DNA from: Nitrosopumilales archaeon CG15_BIG_FIL_POST_REV_8_21_14_020_37_12 | GTDB taxonomy: Archaea; Thermoproteota; Nitrososphaeria; Nitrososphaerales; Nitrosopumilaceae | DNA length: 21,942 bases | Reading direction: 5' to 3' | Assembly (NCBI GenBank): GCA_002781805.1 | Contig: PFFZ01000090.1 | Coordinates: 2,680 to 24,621, forward strand | Shown: in pieces, positions 5,441 through 14,569 of the stretch | Position numbering within the stretch: the first letter of the stretch is position 1 | Layout: every line of letters begins with the position of its first letter | The notes under the pieces: model-generated | Told to the model about the DNA's origin: nothing | Databases searched by the model: none | What the model saw: the letters and a program-made list of their open reading frames with translations, nothing else | Position numbers and translations under genes: made by a program

Positions 5441-6193
5441 ATGACTGGAAACAATGTTGAAACATTCCTAAAATCTGAACTAAAAAAGAAAAATGCGTTA
5501 TTGTTCGTGTTAATTGATTCAGAGGTATCTGATCTAGAATCCTCAAGTAAACTAGCAAAAGGCGTGGAAAAAATTGGAGCGTCTGCAATTTTAGTGGGTG
5601 GCTCGTCTGCCACTGACCAGATTGAGATGTCTCAAGTAGTTAAAGCCATCAAAAAAGGCATCAAAATACCAGTTATTTTATTTCCAGGCAACGTTACAGG
5701 TGTGGTGCCTGATGCTGATGCCATCTTGTTTAGTTCTTTAATGAATTCAGAAAATCCATATTTTATCACTCAGGCACAGGCTTTGGGTGCTCCAAGTGTA
5801 CTAAAGTTTGGATTAGAACCACTTCCTACGGCCTATTTGGTAATTGGCGAGGGAACATCTGCATGGTTTGTTGGATCTGCAAGAGGTATTCCATTTGATA
5901 AACCAAAAATTGCTGCTGCCTATTCCTTGGCAGCTCAATTTCTAGGCATGAGATTTGTATATTTGGAAGCTGGTTCTGGGGCAAAATCAACCGTAACCCC
6001 AGAAATGGTCAAAACTGTAAGAAAGGTGTATGATGGATTTCTTATTGTCGGTGGTGGAATAAGAGATGTCAAGACAGCAACAACAATCGTAAAAGCTGGA
6101 GCTGATGCACTTGTTATAGGAACTTTCTTGGAGAAAGGCGGAAGTATTAAAAAACTCGAAGAAATAGCAAAAGCAATTCAAAGAAGCAAGTGA
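5441..6193 (+). CDS. Geranylgeranylglyceryl phosphate synthase
   Basis: The enzyme (EC 2.5.1.41) joins geranylgeranyl diphosphate to sn-glycerol 1-phosphate, the first committed ether step of archaeal membrane lipids, in the cytoplasm. The 250-residue protein is a PcrB/GGGPS-family TIM barrel. Visible family motifs are VLIDSEVSD early (23-31), GGSSATDQ, FPGNVTGV, YLEAGSGA (174-181, with the conserved glutamate), GGGIRD (204-209) and the phosphate-binding GADALVIGTFLE near 221-232. Its length matches the family. It ends 12 bp before the PolD large subunit gene on the same strand, so the two are very likely co-transcribed. The ATG agrees with the TATA-like box 28 bp upstream. No oddities. Confidence 0.96.
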   Translation: MTGNNVETFLKSELKKKNALLFVLIDSEVSDLESSSKLAKGVEKIGASAILVGGSSATDQIEMSQVVKAIKKGIKIPVILFPGNVTGVVPDADAILFSSLMNSENPYFITQAQALGAPSVLKFGLEPLPTAYLVIGEGTSAWFVGSARGIPFDKPKIAAAYSLAAQFLGMRFVYLEAGSGAKSTVTPEMVKTVRKVYDGFLIVGGGIRDVKTATTIVKAGADALVIGTFLEKGGSIKKLEEIAKAIQRSK

Positions 6194-6205
6194 TACAGGG
6201 ATATT

Positions 6206-9200
6206 ATGTCTGAAAATGATGCAATTTCCAGAATTAATGGCATCAAAATGCCTGACTTTTATCAAAACTATTACTCCAAACTGTCCAAAGACACATACAC
6301 AATTTTTGAGAAAGCTGCCGCAGCAAAATCAAGCCTTGTAGACTCGTCTGGAATTATAGAGCCTAAAATCGCATTTGATCTGGCTGATCGTGTCGCAAAA
6401 ATGCACGAAATTGATATTGCAGAACCACTTAGAGCACTGCTTAAATCTAATGGAAAAGAACTTTCAGCTCTTATATTATCCAAAGAAATTGCATTAGGAA
6501 AATACACACTTCCAGATTCAACTTTAGAAGAAAAACTTGATCTGGCAGTTAGAGTAGGATTGGCAATAGTAACAGAAGGGGTTACAATAGCACCATTACA
6601 AGGAATCAGTGAAGTCAAAATAAAGAAAAACAAGGATGGAACTGATTATCTGTCCGTATCAATTGCAGGACCCATGCGTTCTGCGGGAGGGACTGAGTCT
6701 GCCGTTACCATGCTTATAGCAGATCATGTCCGAAAGGCCGTTGGACTATCAAAATACCAAGCTAACTCCTTTGATGATGAGACTGGCAGATTTATTGAAG
6801 AATTGAGAATTTATGAAAGGGATGCAAGCCACTTTCAATTCCATATTCTAGATGAGGACATTGAGCATGTTATTTCCAATCTACCAGTAGAACTTGATGG
6901 AGTTGATACTGATCCATATGAAGTGGTTAATCATAAGGGAATGATACGAATTAAAACAGATAGAGTTAGAGGAGGTGCCCTTAGAGTTCTAAATGATGGA
7001 TTAATTGGAAGATCCAAAAAACTACTCAAAAGAATTGAGTTGTATAATTTGGATGGTTGGGAATGGCTCGCTGATCTGAAAGGTGCAGTTCAGACTGGAG
7101 ATAATCAGGAGGATGCAGCAGCAAAAAGGATGCGCGAGGTTATTACCGGAAGATCAGTTCTGTCTATGCCTAACAAGCTTGGGGGATTTAGGTTAAGATA
7201 TGGACGAGCCTGTAATACTGGTTTTGCTTCCGTAGGGATAAATCCAGTTATTGCAGAAATATTGGATCACACTATAGCAGTTGGCACTCAAATCAAAATT
7301 GACGTTCCAGGAAAAGGAGCTACAGTAGCATTTGTAGATTCAATTGAAACACCAATTGTACGCCTAAAAAATGGCAATGTGGTAAGAATTCAAGATGTTA
7401 AACATGGAATTGAAATAAAACAAGAAATTGAAAAAATCCTTCATTTAGGTGATATCCTCATTTCTTTTGGAGACTTTTTAGAAAATAACTCACAATTAGT
7501 ACCTACTGGATATGTTGAAGAATTTTGGATAGAGGAGTTACGTGAAAAATTAACAAAATACGAGCCTAATGATAAATATCTCGCACAATTTCTTGAAAAA
7601 ATTCCTTCATTAGACGAGGCCTTGAAACTATCACTTGATTTCGATATCCCACTACATCCAAAGTATCTATTCTACTGGGATCAAATTTCAAGTAAGGAAC
7701 TCCATAAACTCCTTTCCCCAATTAATTTCAATGAAAATTCAATTGAATTTAATTTAACAACTAAACAAATTCTTGAAAAACTTGGCGTGCCTCACATCAA
7801 GAACAATGACAAAATAATTCTAGAAAATCAAGAAGCAAAGATTTTCTTTAATCTTCTTTTCAGAGAAAAGCCAACCATCTCAGATCAGTCAGTCCCAAAA
7901 ATCATCTCTGAATCTTCTGGAATAGAAATAAGAAACAAATTCTCAAACTCAATTGGAGTGAGAATAGGAAGACCAGAAAAGGCCGCTCCAAGATTAATGA
8001 AACCCCCTACCCATGTTCTGTTTCCAATAGGTGATAAGGGAGGCCCTACAAGAGATCTTTTAAAAGCTTCAAGACAAGATAATTTTTTTACAAATATTTT
8101 CAATAGATATTGTAGTGAATGCAATGAACCCTCAATTGGAATTAAATGTTCAAAATGTGGAACAAAAACAATTGTAAATTACCGATGTAATAAATGCAGA
8201 GACACACTTGAAAATCCATTTTGTGAAAAATGTAAAAGAAAGGCTTCGTCTCATTCACATAAAGCATTCCCATTAAAATTAAAACTACTCAATGCTCAAG
8301 AAAAAATGGGGTTAAGAGCTCTTGAACCGTTCAAAGGAGTCAAAGAGCTTATCAATCAAGACAAGATTGCCGAACCATTAGAGAAAGGCCTAGTTCGTCA
8401 AAACTTTGGTCTTACAGTGTTCAAGGATGGAACTGTGCGGTTTGATGCCACCAACTCTCCTCTAACCCAATTCAAACCGTCTTGGATTGGTACATCCATG
8501 GACAAACTAAAAGAACTAGGTTATACCCATGATATTAACGGCAATCCAATACATGATTCCGAACAAACAATCGAACTTAGAATACAGGACATTATCATTC
8601 CTAATGAAAGTGGAAGGTATCTTGTTTCTGTTTGTAAATACATAGATACGCTGTTAGAGAAGTTCTACGGTACAACTCCATTTTATAACGTAAAGAACAC
8701 TGATGAACTAGTTGGTCATCTGATAATTGGTTTGGCACCACATACATCAGTGGGAATTGTAGGAAGGATCATAGGATTTACCGAAACACATGTATGTTTT
8801 GGTACACCTAATTGGCATTCTGCAAAAAGACGTGATGCAGATGGAGATGCCGATTCCATTATGCTCTTAATGGACAGTCTGTTAAATTTTTCTAGGCAAT
8901 TTCTTTCTGACAGGATTGGTGGGTTGATGGATGCACCCCTACTAGTTCAACCACTAGTTCTCCCACATGAATCTCAACCCCAAGCACACAATCTTGAAGT
9001 TACACGAAACTTTCCACTTGAGTTTTTCCATGATACATTAAAACAAAAAAAGGCATCAGATGTTACATGTGTAGAAATTATTAAATCACGTCTTGAAACA
9101 GAAAAACAATTTCATGACTATGACTTTACGCATGCAACAACATCATTGACCACTTCTAAATCTCGAAGTGCCTATTCTACTCTTGGTTCCATGCTTGATA

Positions 9201-9583
9201 AATTTGACATGCAAATTCGAAATGCGGAGTTAATTGATGCTGTAAACACATCTGAGATTGTTTCAAATGTTATCTCAACTCATCTTGTACCAGATATTAT
9301 GGGAAATCTACGAGCATATGCAAGACAAAATTTCAGATGTACAGGTTGTGGAAAATCATTTCGTAGAATGCCACTAATTCAAACATGTATTTGTGGTCAT
9401 AAACTCATACCTACAATCACCAGAGGATCTGTTGAAAAATATCTAAAACTTGCTAAACGTTTAGTTGAAAAGTATGATGTAGGTATCTATCAAAGAGGTA
9501 GAATTCATGCCTTGTCCGACGAAATTGATTTAGTGTTTGGAAAAAACCAAGGAGATCAATCACTTCTTACTGATTATGCCTAA
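6206..9583 (+). CDS. polC: Family-D DNA polymerase large (catalytic) subunit DP2
   Basis: The 1125-residue polymerase subunit of PolD would replicate the chromosome with DP1 (495-1943). Near residue 155 it has the conserved SIAGPMRSAGGTE segment, and near 320-345 KLGGFRLRYGRACNTG. The active-site motif is DADGDAD (877-883), in which D879 and D881 correspond to the catalytic aspartates of the Pyrococcus enzyme; NFSRQFLSDRIGGLMDAPL follows it. A cysteine-rich zinc-binding region starts at C636 with several CxxC pairs, and a second lies at about 1045-1065. The last residues, QSLLTDYA (1118-1125), resemble a PCNA-interacting box. No intein interrupts it, unlike many euryarchaeal DP2 genes. It follows GGGP synthase by 12 bp, and its 3' end is 3 bp from the convergent glyA. 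Confidence 0.97.
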   Translation: MSENDAISRINGIKMPDFYQNYYSKLSKDTYTIFEKAAAAKSSLVDSSGIIEPKIAFDLADRVAKMHEIDIAEPLRALLKSNGKELSALILSKEIALGKYTLPDSTLEEKLDLAVRVGLAIVTEGVTIAPLQGISEVKIKKNKDGTDYLSVSIAGPMRSAGGTESAVTMLIADHVRKAVGLSKYQANSFDDETGRFIEELRIYERDASHFQFHILDEDIEHVISNLPVELDGVDTDPYEVVNHKGMIRIKTDRVRGGALRVLNDGLIGRSKKLLKRIELYNLDGWEWLADLKGAVQTGDNQEDAAAKRMREVITGRSVLSMPNKLGGFRLRYGRACNTGFASVGINPVIAEILDHTIAVGTQIKIDVPGKGATVAFVDSIETPIVRLKNGNVVRIQDVKHGIEIKQEIEKILHLGDILISFGDFLENNSQLVPTGYVEEFWIEELREKLTKYEPNDKYLAQFLEKIPSLDEALKLSLDFDIPLHPKYLFYWDQISSKELHKLLSPINFNENSIEFNLTTKQILEKLGVPHIKNNDKIILENQEAKIFFNLLFREKPTISDQSVPKIISESSGIEIRNKFSNSIGVRIGRPEKAAPRLMKPPTHVLFPIGDKGGPTRDLLKASRQDNFFTNIFNRYCSECNEPSIGIKCSKCGTKTIVNYRCNKCRDTLENPFCEKCKRKASSHSHKAFPLKLKLLNAQEKMGLRALEPFKGVKELINQDKIAEPLEKGLVRQNFGLTVFKDGTVRFDATNSPLTQFKPSWIGTSMDKLKELGYTHDINGNPIHDSEQTIELRIQDIIIPNESGRYLVSVCKYIDTLLEKFYGTTPFYNVKNTDELVGHLIIGLAPHTSVGIVGRIIGFTETHVCFGTPNWHSAKRRDADGDADSIMLLMDSLLNFSRQFLSDRIGGLMDAPLLVQPLVLPHESQPQAHNLEVTRNFPLEFFHDTLKQKKASDVTCVEIIKSRLETEKQFHDYDFTHATTSLTTSKSRSAYSTLGSMLDKFDMQIRNAELIDAVNTSEIVSNVISTHLVPDIMGNLRAYARQNFRCTGCGKSFRRMPLIQTCICGHKLIPTITRGSVEKYLKLAKRLVEKYDVGIYQRGRIHALSDEIDLVFGKNQGDQSLLTDYA

Positions 9584-9586
9584 ACC

Positions 9587-10909
9587 TTATCTCAATTTCA
9601 CGTATTCATAAGCCCCAAGTTTGTTATCAAAACAAAACTTGACTTTCTGATATCTTTTCCTCATTGTTTTGACTTTTGATAAAACTTTCTTTGGATCTTT
9701 TTTATCAATTACAACTTCCTTTATGAAACCAGCAATTTCCTCCATCTCATTTTTCTTCATACCGAGCCTTGTGATCTCTGAAACTCCAAGTCTTATTCCG
9801 CCTGGATGAAAGTAATTGCGTCCGGCTTTAATATCACCTGGAATCAATTGTCTGTTAACTATTATGTTGGCTTTTTCTAAATCAGCCTCTACTTTACCAC
9901 CATCGGAATAATCTAAAACGTTAACTGCAATCTGATGTGATTGTGTGAATCCTCTACTTTCGCCTAAAACTTTGAAACCTACGCTACTAAGAGATTCTGC
10001 AAAAGCCTTAGCATTTTTAATCACTTGAATGGCATAATCCTTGCCAAATTCTAAAGCTTCAGCAAACGCAACTGCTTTTCCAGCCATGTGATGAATGTGA
10101 TGACTACTAGTCAATCCAGGAAAAGTAGCTTTTTTAATTAATTCTCCATGTTCTTCAGAACCTAAAACAAGACCGCCTTGTGGACCAAACAAAGTCTTAT
10201 GAGTACTCATAGTCATCGTATCTGCACCTTCCCTTAATGGATCTTGAAACTTTCCACCTGCGATCAAACCTGCCACATGTGCTGCATCATAATTGATATG
10301 CATCCCATAACTCTTTAGAAAATCAGATAATTCCTTTACTGGATGTGGGAACAAAAATAATGAACCACCAAACATTGCCATCTTTGGAAGTCTATTTTCT
10401 TTGTTTAAATCGTCGATTTTTTGTTTTGTTTTATCAACATCTATTGTCATTTCTTCAGCATCAAAAGGATAGAATTCAATTTCTAATCCATGAACAAGTC
10501 CTGCTGTTCCAAAATGCTCACGTTTACCATGAGAGATGTGTCCACCTGCAGGAATTGAAGGTGCCAGCATTATGTCCCCTGGATTGGTAAAAGCAGAATA
10601 TACTGCAAGATTTGCTACGACTCCCGAAATTGGTCTTACATCAGCAAATTTTGCCTTGTAAAGCTTTTTTGCAAGTTTCATACATTCAAACTCTACATCA
10701 TCAATGAATACACAACCAGCATATACTCTCTCACCAGGCCAGCCCTCGGCATATCTATTACCAAAATCTGAAATTATTGCTTCCCTAACAGCTGGGCTAG
10801 GAATATTCTCGCTAGCAATTAATGGAATGGAATTTTCAAACCATTTATGATGTTCTTTTAATTTTGAGAAAATCTTGTTGTAAGATTCTTTATTTGCAGA
10901 TTTTGCCAT
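9587..10909 (-). CDS. glyA: Serine hydroxymethyltransferase
   Basis: This PLP enzyme (EC 2.1.2.1) interconverts serine and glycine with transfer of a one-carbon unit to a pterin carrier. From the ATG at 10909 it has 440 residues. Key features, numbered from that start, are LIASENI near 31-37, the PLP-contacting DAAHVAG at 208-214, and STHKTLFGPQGG with Schiff-base lysine K238. NYFHPGGIRLG and TRLGM near the C-terminus match substrate- and PLP-binding parts of the fold. The open frame extends to a GTG at 10918. I prefer the ATG because the TATA-like box at 10931-10938 would place the transcript start almost exactly there. The pterin used (folate or tetrahydromethanopterin-like) cannot be told from sequence. 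Confidence 0.95.
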   Translation of the reverse strand: MAKSANKESYNKIFSKLKEHHKWFENSIPLIASENIPSPAVREAIISDFGNRYAEGWPGERVYAGCVFIDDVEFECMKLAKKLYKAKFADVRPISGVVANLAVYSAFTNPGDIMLAPSIPAGGHISHGKREHFGTAGLVHGLEIEFYPFDAEEMTIDVDKTKQKIDDLNKENRLPKMAMFGGSLFLFPHPVKELSDFLKSYGMHINYDAAHVAGLIAGGKFQDPLREGADTMTMSTHKTLFGPQGGLVLGSEEHGELIKKATFPGLTSSHHIHHMAGKAVAFAEALEFGKDYAIQVIKNAKAFAESLSSVGFKVLGESRGFTQSHQIAVNVLDYSDGGKVEADLEKANIIVNRQLIPGDIKAGRNYFHPGGIRLGVSEITRLGMKKNEMEEIAGFIKEVVIDKKDPKKVLSKVKTMRKRYQKVKFCFDNKLGAYEYVKLR

Positions 10910-10930
10910 ATCATGCACCTTGATTTTCCC

Positions 10931-10938
10931 AATTTAAA
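10931..10938 (-). promoter_or_regulatory. TATA-like box of glyA
   Basis: On the minus strand TTTAAATT ends 22 bp before the ATG at 10909, which predicts a leaderless transcript and favours that start over the GTG at 10918. Confidence 0.45.
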
Positions 10939-10983
10939 AACACCGTTTTTTCATTGAGATAAATCATTTTTTGATCTGCAACG

Positions 10984-10990
10984 TATAAAA
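10984..10990 (+). promoter_or_regulatory. TATA box of the thermosome gene
   Basis: TATAAAA, followed by GGGG, begins 31 bp before the ATG at 11015 and 37 bp before a second in-frame ATG at 11021. It is the best match to the archaeal TATA consensus in the window, in keeping with a strongly expressed gene. Confidence 0.65.
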
Positions 10991-11014
10991 GGGGAATATG
11001 GAGTTTTTCCATCT

Positions 11015-12718
11015 ATGGGTATGACGGCTACTTCAAAGGGAAATATGCCAGTTGTCTTATTAAAAGAGGGCGGCACTGAAACTAAAGGTAGAGATGCTCA
11101 AAAGAACAATATTGCTGCCGCTAAAATTATTGCCGAAATCGTTCATACCAGCCTAGGTCCACGAGGCATGGATAAAATGTTAGTTGACTCTCTTGGCGAT
11201 GTTACTATTACAAATGATGGAGCAACTATTCTAAAAGAAATTGATGTTCAACATCCAGCTGCAAAAATGCTTGTAGAAATTTCAAAAACTACTGATAATG
11301 AAGTGGGAGATGGAACAACTTCTGCAGTTGTTTTAGCTGGAGCTCTTCTTGAAAATGCTGAATCATTGCTAGATCAGGATGTCCATCCAACAATTATTGT
11401 AGACGGATACAGAAAAGCAGCAAAGAAAGCAAAACAATTCCTTGAAAGCATTGCTGATACTATTTCTGCAAATGATAAATCAATTCTTACCAAAATTGCA
11501 AAGACATCAATGCAAACAAAACTAGTAAGAAAAGACTCTGATCTTTTAGCAGATATAATTGTAAAATCTGTACTGGCAGTAGCAGAAAAAGATGGCGAAA
11601 AATATGATGTCGATATTGATGATATTAAAGTAGAAAAGAAAGCGGGAGGCTCAATTAAGGATTCTGTAATAGTGCAGGGAATTGTGCTTGATAAAGAGAT
11701 TGTTCATGGTGGAATGCCACGTAAAATCTCTGATGCAAAAATAGCCTTGATCAATACCGCACTTGAAATTAGTAAAACAGAAACTGATGCCAAAATCAAC
11801 ATATCAAATCCACAACAGCTAAAGACATTTCTTGATGAAGAAAATAGAATGCTAAAGAATATGGTAGACAAGGTAATTGGCTCAGGAGCCAACGTGGTAT
11901 TATGTCAAAAAGGAATTGATGATATGGCTCAACATTATCTTGCAAAAGCAGGAATAATTGCAGTTAGAAGAATTAAAGAAAGTGATCTTACAAAACTAGC
12001 AAAAGCAACTGGAGCTAGAATTGTAACGAACCTTGATGATCTATTTGAAAAGGATCTCGGGGGAGCAGAACTTGTTGAAGAAAGAAAAATAGAAGAAGAC
12101 AAATGGGTTTTCATTGAAGGATGTAAACATCCAAAATCTGTTACACTACTTCTTCGTGGTGGTTCTCAACGAGTCGTTGATGAAGTAGAACGTTCTGTTC
12201 ATGATGCATTAATGGTAGTTAAAGATGTGATTATTAATCCACTAATTGTAGCTGGAGGTGGAGCACCTGAAACTTTTGCTGCAACTAAATTAAGAAACTG
12301 GGCAAAATCACTTGAAGGCAGAGAACAACTTGCAGCAGAAAAATTTGCAGATGCTCTTGAAGCAATTCCATTAACATTAGCAGAGAATGCAGGAATGGAT
12401 CCAATTGATACACTTACTGCTCTACGTTCAAGACAACTCAAGGGCGAAAAATGGACTGGTATTGATGTAATGAAAGGAAAAATTGCCAATATGAAATCCA
12501 GTGATATTATTGAACCTCTTGCAGTCAAACTTCAAATTGTTTCTGCATCATCTGAAGCAGCATGCATGATTCTTAGAATCGATGACGTCATTGCTACTCA
12601 AAAGTCTGCAGGTCCACCACCAGGAGCAGAAGGCGGAATGCCAGGAATGGGTGGCATGGGCGGAATGCCAGGAATGGGTGGCATGGGCGGAATGCCTGAT
12701 ATGGGCGGAATGATGTAA
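11015..12718 (+). CDS. ths: Thermosome (group II chaperonin) subunit
   Basis: This ATP-driven folding chaperonin of the cytoplasm forms double-ring complexes with a built-in lid. The 567-residue protein has the full equatorial-intermediate-apical layout. [14 protein letters not shown] (45-58) and [13 protein letters not shown] (61-73) form the nucleotide-binding equatorial start, and GDGTTS (98-103) is the signature ATPase loop. IVAGGGAPE lies in the second intermediate/equatorial part, before an equatorial C-terminal region. The C-terminus is a Gly-Gly-Met-rich tail typical of chaperonins, built from an exact 27-bp tandem repeat. The ATG at 11015 and one two codons later are both possible starts given the TATA box. 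A hairpin immediately after the stop is a likely terminator. Archaea often have several paralogues; only one is visible here. Confidence 0.97.
   Translation: MGMTATSKGNMPVVLLKEGGTETKGRDAQKNNIAAAKIIAEIVHTSLGPRGMDKMLVDSLGDVTITNDGATILKEIDVQHPAAKMLVEISKTTDNEVGDGTTSAVVLAGALLENAESLLDQDVHPTIIVDGYRKAAKKAKQFLESIADTISANDKSILTKIAKTSMQTKLVRKDSDLLADIIVKSVLAVAEKDGEKYDVDIDDIKVEKKAGGSIKDSVIVQGIVLDKEIVHGGMPRKISDAKIALINTALEISKTETDAKINISNPQQLKTFLDEENRMLKNMVDKVIGSGANVVLCQKGIDDMAQHYLAKAGIIAVRRIKESDLTKLAKATGARIVTNLDDLFEKDLGGAELVEERKIEEDKWVFIEGCKHPKSVTLLLRGGSQRVVDEVERSVHDALMVVKDVIINPLIVAGGGAPETFAATKLRNWAKSLEGREQLAAEKFADALEAIPLTLAENAGMDPIDTLTALRSRQLKGEKWTGIDVMKGKIANMKSSDIIEPLAVKLQIVSASSEAACMILRIDDVIATQKSAGPPPGAEGGMPGMGGMGGMPGMGGMGGMPDMGGMM
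12635..12688 (+). repeat. Exact 27-bp tandem repeat encoding the GGM tail
   Basis: Two identical 27-bp units (12635-12661 and 12662-12688) encode repeats of the Gly-Met-Pro-Gly-Met-Gly-Gly-Met-Gly type. A degenerate third unit begins at 12689. Identity at the nucleotide level suggests recent slippage or conversion. Confidence 0.9.
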
Positions 12719-12745
12719 TTTGTTCCTAAAACAAATTATTTTTCA
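12717..12745 (+). terminator. Hairpin plus T-run after the thermosome stop
   Basis: AATTTGTT (12717-12724) and AACAAATT (12730-12737) are perfect 8-bp arms around CCTAA, and ATTATTTTTC overlaps and follows. The hairpin begins within the stop codon. Archaeal termination relies mainly on the T-rich part, so the hairpin may act in 3'-end stability. Confidence 0.5.
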
Positions 12746-12779
12746 AAAGTTTATTTGATAACTAAATTTATGGTTGATA

Positions 12780-13058
12780 TTGAGCAAATCTACTTCTAAA
12801 GTAATTTCTGGATTCAAGTATGTTTACCTGATCGCATTTTTTGCATTACTGTCTGGCTTCTTTCATCCGTTAATTACAGATACCAGTTTTGACAGTGTGG
12901 TTATTGGAGTTATAGTTTTGTTCGTAGGTTTAGCAGGAGGAATATTGCTCTATAAAGCTGCAACTACAGACAAAAGAAAAATAATATTTCTTGGTACGGG
13001 ATTTGTCCTGATTGGAATATCCTTATTCTACATCATTCAGTTGACTGGACGAGTTTAG
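12780..13058 (+). CDS. Small three-helix membrane protein, unknown
   Basis: The frame encodes about 92-94 residues and opens with TTG at 12774 or, as I prefer, TTG at 12780 (reading MSKSTSKVISG). An ATG at 12770 is in another frame and stops after nine codons. Three hydrophobic segments are clear, counted from 12780: YVYLIAFFALLSGFF (about 14-28), VVIGVIVLFVGLAGGILLY (about 40-58) and IIFLGTGFVLIGISLFYII (about 68-86). Short basic stretches between them (KAATTDKRK) suggest a cytoplasmic loop. I do not recognise a family. Its last codons overlap the glnA stop codon region by 4 bp on the opposite strand. It follows the thermosome gene after a probable terminator, so it likely has its own promoter. 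Confidence 0.78.
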   Translation: MSKSTSKVISGFKYVYLIAFFALLSGFFHPLITDTSFDSVVIGVIVLFVGLAGGILLYKAATTDKRKIIFLGTGFVLIGISLFYIIQLTGRV

Positions 13059-14515
13059 ACATCAAAATATAGATAAAATTCATGAGGGTGTGGTCTAATC
13101 GCAATTTCGCGTTGATCCCTCCTCTCTAATTCTATAATCTTATCAATTACATCATTAGCAAAAATTGGACTGAGAAATTTTCGATCGCTTTCCAACTCAT
13201 CTAACGCTTCACCTAAACTTTTTGGCAAGACACCTATTCCTCTCTTAGCCCGATCTGATTTTGTCATTTTGAAAATATCATCTTTAATTTGTTCACCAGG
13301 ATCTATTTTCTTCTTAATTCCATCCATTCCAGCTGCGGTTACTGCTGCAAATACAAGATATGGATTAGATGACGGATCAGGTGCTCTGAACTCTAATCTT
13401 TTAAGATGTGCATAATTTTTCCCTTGGAGGTGTTTTGGTACTCTAACAATCGCTGATCTATTTCCAGCACTCCAAGCGATATATGCAGGTGCTTCATAAC
13501 CTGGAACTAATCTGTGATATGAGTTTGTAGTTGGGTTACAAATTGCAGACAATGCTTTTGCATGATTAATTATTCCTCCACAGAAATATCTTCCAATTTG
13601 ACTTAACTCATTTTCTTCATCTGGATCATAGAATGAATTTTCTTTTCCTTTCCACAAACTTACATTTACATGCATGCCTGAACCAGCATCCATTGCAATT
13701 GGTTTTGGCATCATTGTTGCTACCTTTCCATATTTTTGCGCAACATTTCTAATTACGTACTTGTAAGACTGTGCCGCGTCTGCAGCATTTGTCATATAAT
13801 CATATTTGATATCAATTTCACATTGACCCGCAGTTGCCACTTCGTGATGATGGTTATCACATAGCACACCAAAATTTGTATTCAAAATATTTACACATTC
13901 ATTTCTAAACGGAGTTAAAGTGTCTGAGGGTGTACTTGGATAGTATCCCTCTTGCAAACCCATGGGATATCCTGAACCTTCCTGACTCCAAGGAGCTTCT
14001 TTAGATTCAATTGAATATGATTGGCCTTTGTATGGAGTTAACACATCCCAATGAATTTTATCAAAAACAAAAAATTCTACTTCAGGACCCCAAGCACTAG
14101 AATCAAATCCTTGTGTTTTGATGTACTCCTCTGCTTTTTGGGAAATTCCTCTGGGATCTCGCGAGAGTCTACCTCTACCTTCCCCCCAATAAACATCACA
14201 GAGCAGCCTTGCGGTCTTATTTTCCGTCATCCAAGGAATTATGGCAAAAGTATTTGGATCAGGCTTTAAGAGAAGATCAGAATCATCAACACTGGTAAAT
14301 CCAATAATTGAAGAACCGTCCAATTTTGGCAGTCCATCACGCATTTGTTCGGGTGTAAATGTGTTGGCTGAAATCGTAGTGTGATGAAAGCGGCCTGTTA
14401 ATCCTGTAAACTGCAAATCTATGAATTGAATGCCCTCATGTTGAATTCTTGAAAATACTTCATCCGGTGAATATGTTACTTGGATTGCTTTACCATGACT
14501 AACTTTATAGGGCAA
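13055..14515 (-). CDS. glnA: Glutamine synthetase, type I
   Basis: The enzyme (EC 6.3.1.2) makes glutamine from glutamate, ammonia and ATP, the main ammonium-assimilation step. The 486-residue length fits type I. The N-terminal beta-grasp domain (about 15-110) includes DGSSIIGF (66-73). Metal and substrate residues are visible in GPEVEFFVF (143-151), DNHHHEVATAGQCEID, DAGSGMHVNVSLW, GYEAPAYIAWSAGNRSA and LEFRAPDPSSNPYL. No tyrosine motif of the NLYDLP adenylylation type is seen, so adenylylation control is unlikely. The start must be TTG at 14515: an in-frame TGA lies four codons upstream and the next ATG is near residue 59, after conserved sequence begins. It is divergent from the GINS-type gene, with 54 bp between. 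Confidence 0.96.
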   Translation of the reverse strand: MPYKVSHGKAIQVTYSPDEVFSRIQHEGIQFIDLQFTGLTGRFHHTTISANTFTPEQMRDGLPKLDGSSIIGFTSVDDSDLLLKPDPNTFAIIPWMTENKTARLLCDVYWGEGRGRLSRDPRGISQKAEEYIKTQGFDSSAWGPEVEFFVFDKIHWDVLTPYKGQSYSIESKEAPWSQEGSGYPMGLQEGYYPSTPSDTLTPFRNECVNILNTNFGVLCDNHHHEVATAGQCEIDIKYDYMTNAADAAQSYKYVIRNVAQKYGKVATMMPKPIAMDAGSGMHVNVSLWKGKENSFYDPDEENELSQIGRYFCGGIINHAKALSAICNPTTNSYHRLVPGYEAPAYIAWSAGNRSAIVRVPKHLQGKNYAHLKRLEFRAPDPSSNPYLVFAAVTAAGMDGIKKKIDPGEQIKDDIFKMTKSDRAKRGIGVLPKSLGEALDELESDRKFLSPIFANDVIDKIIELERRDQREIAIRPHPHEFYLYFDV

Positions 14516-14569
14516 TTTTGTACTTCAATCAAACACAAATACATCCATCATTTAAGGATTAGGTAAGAA

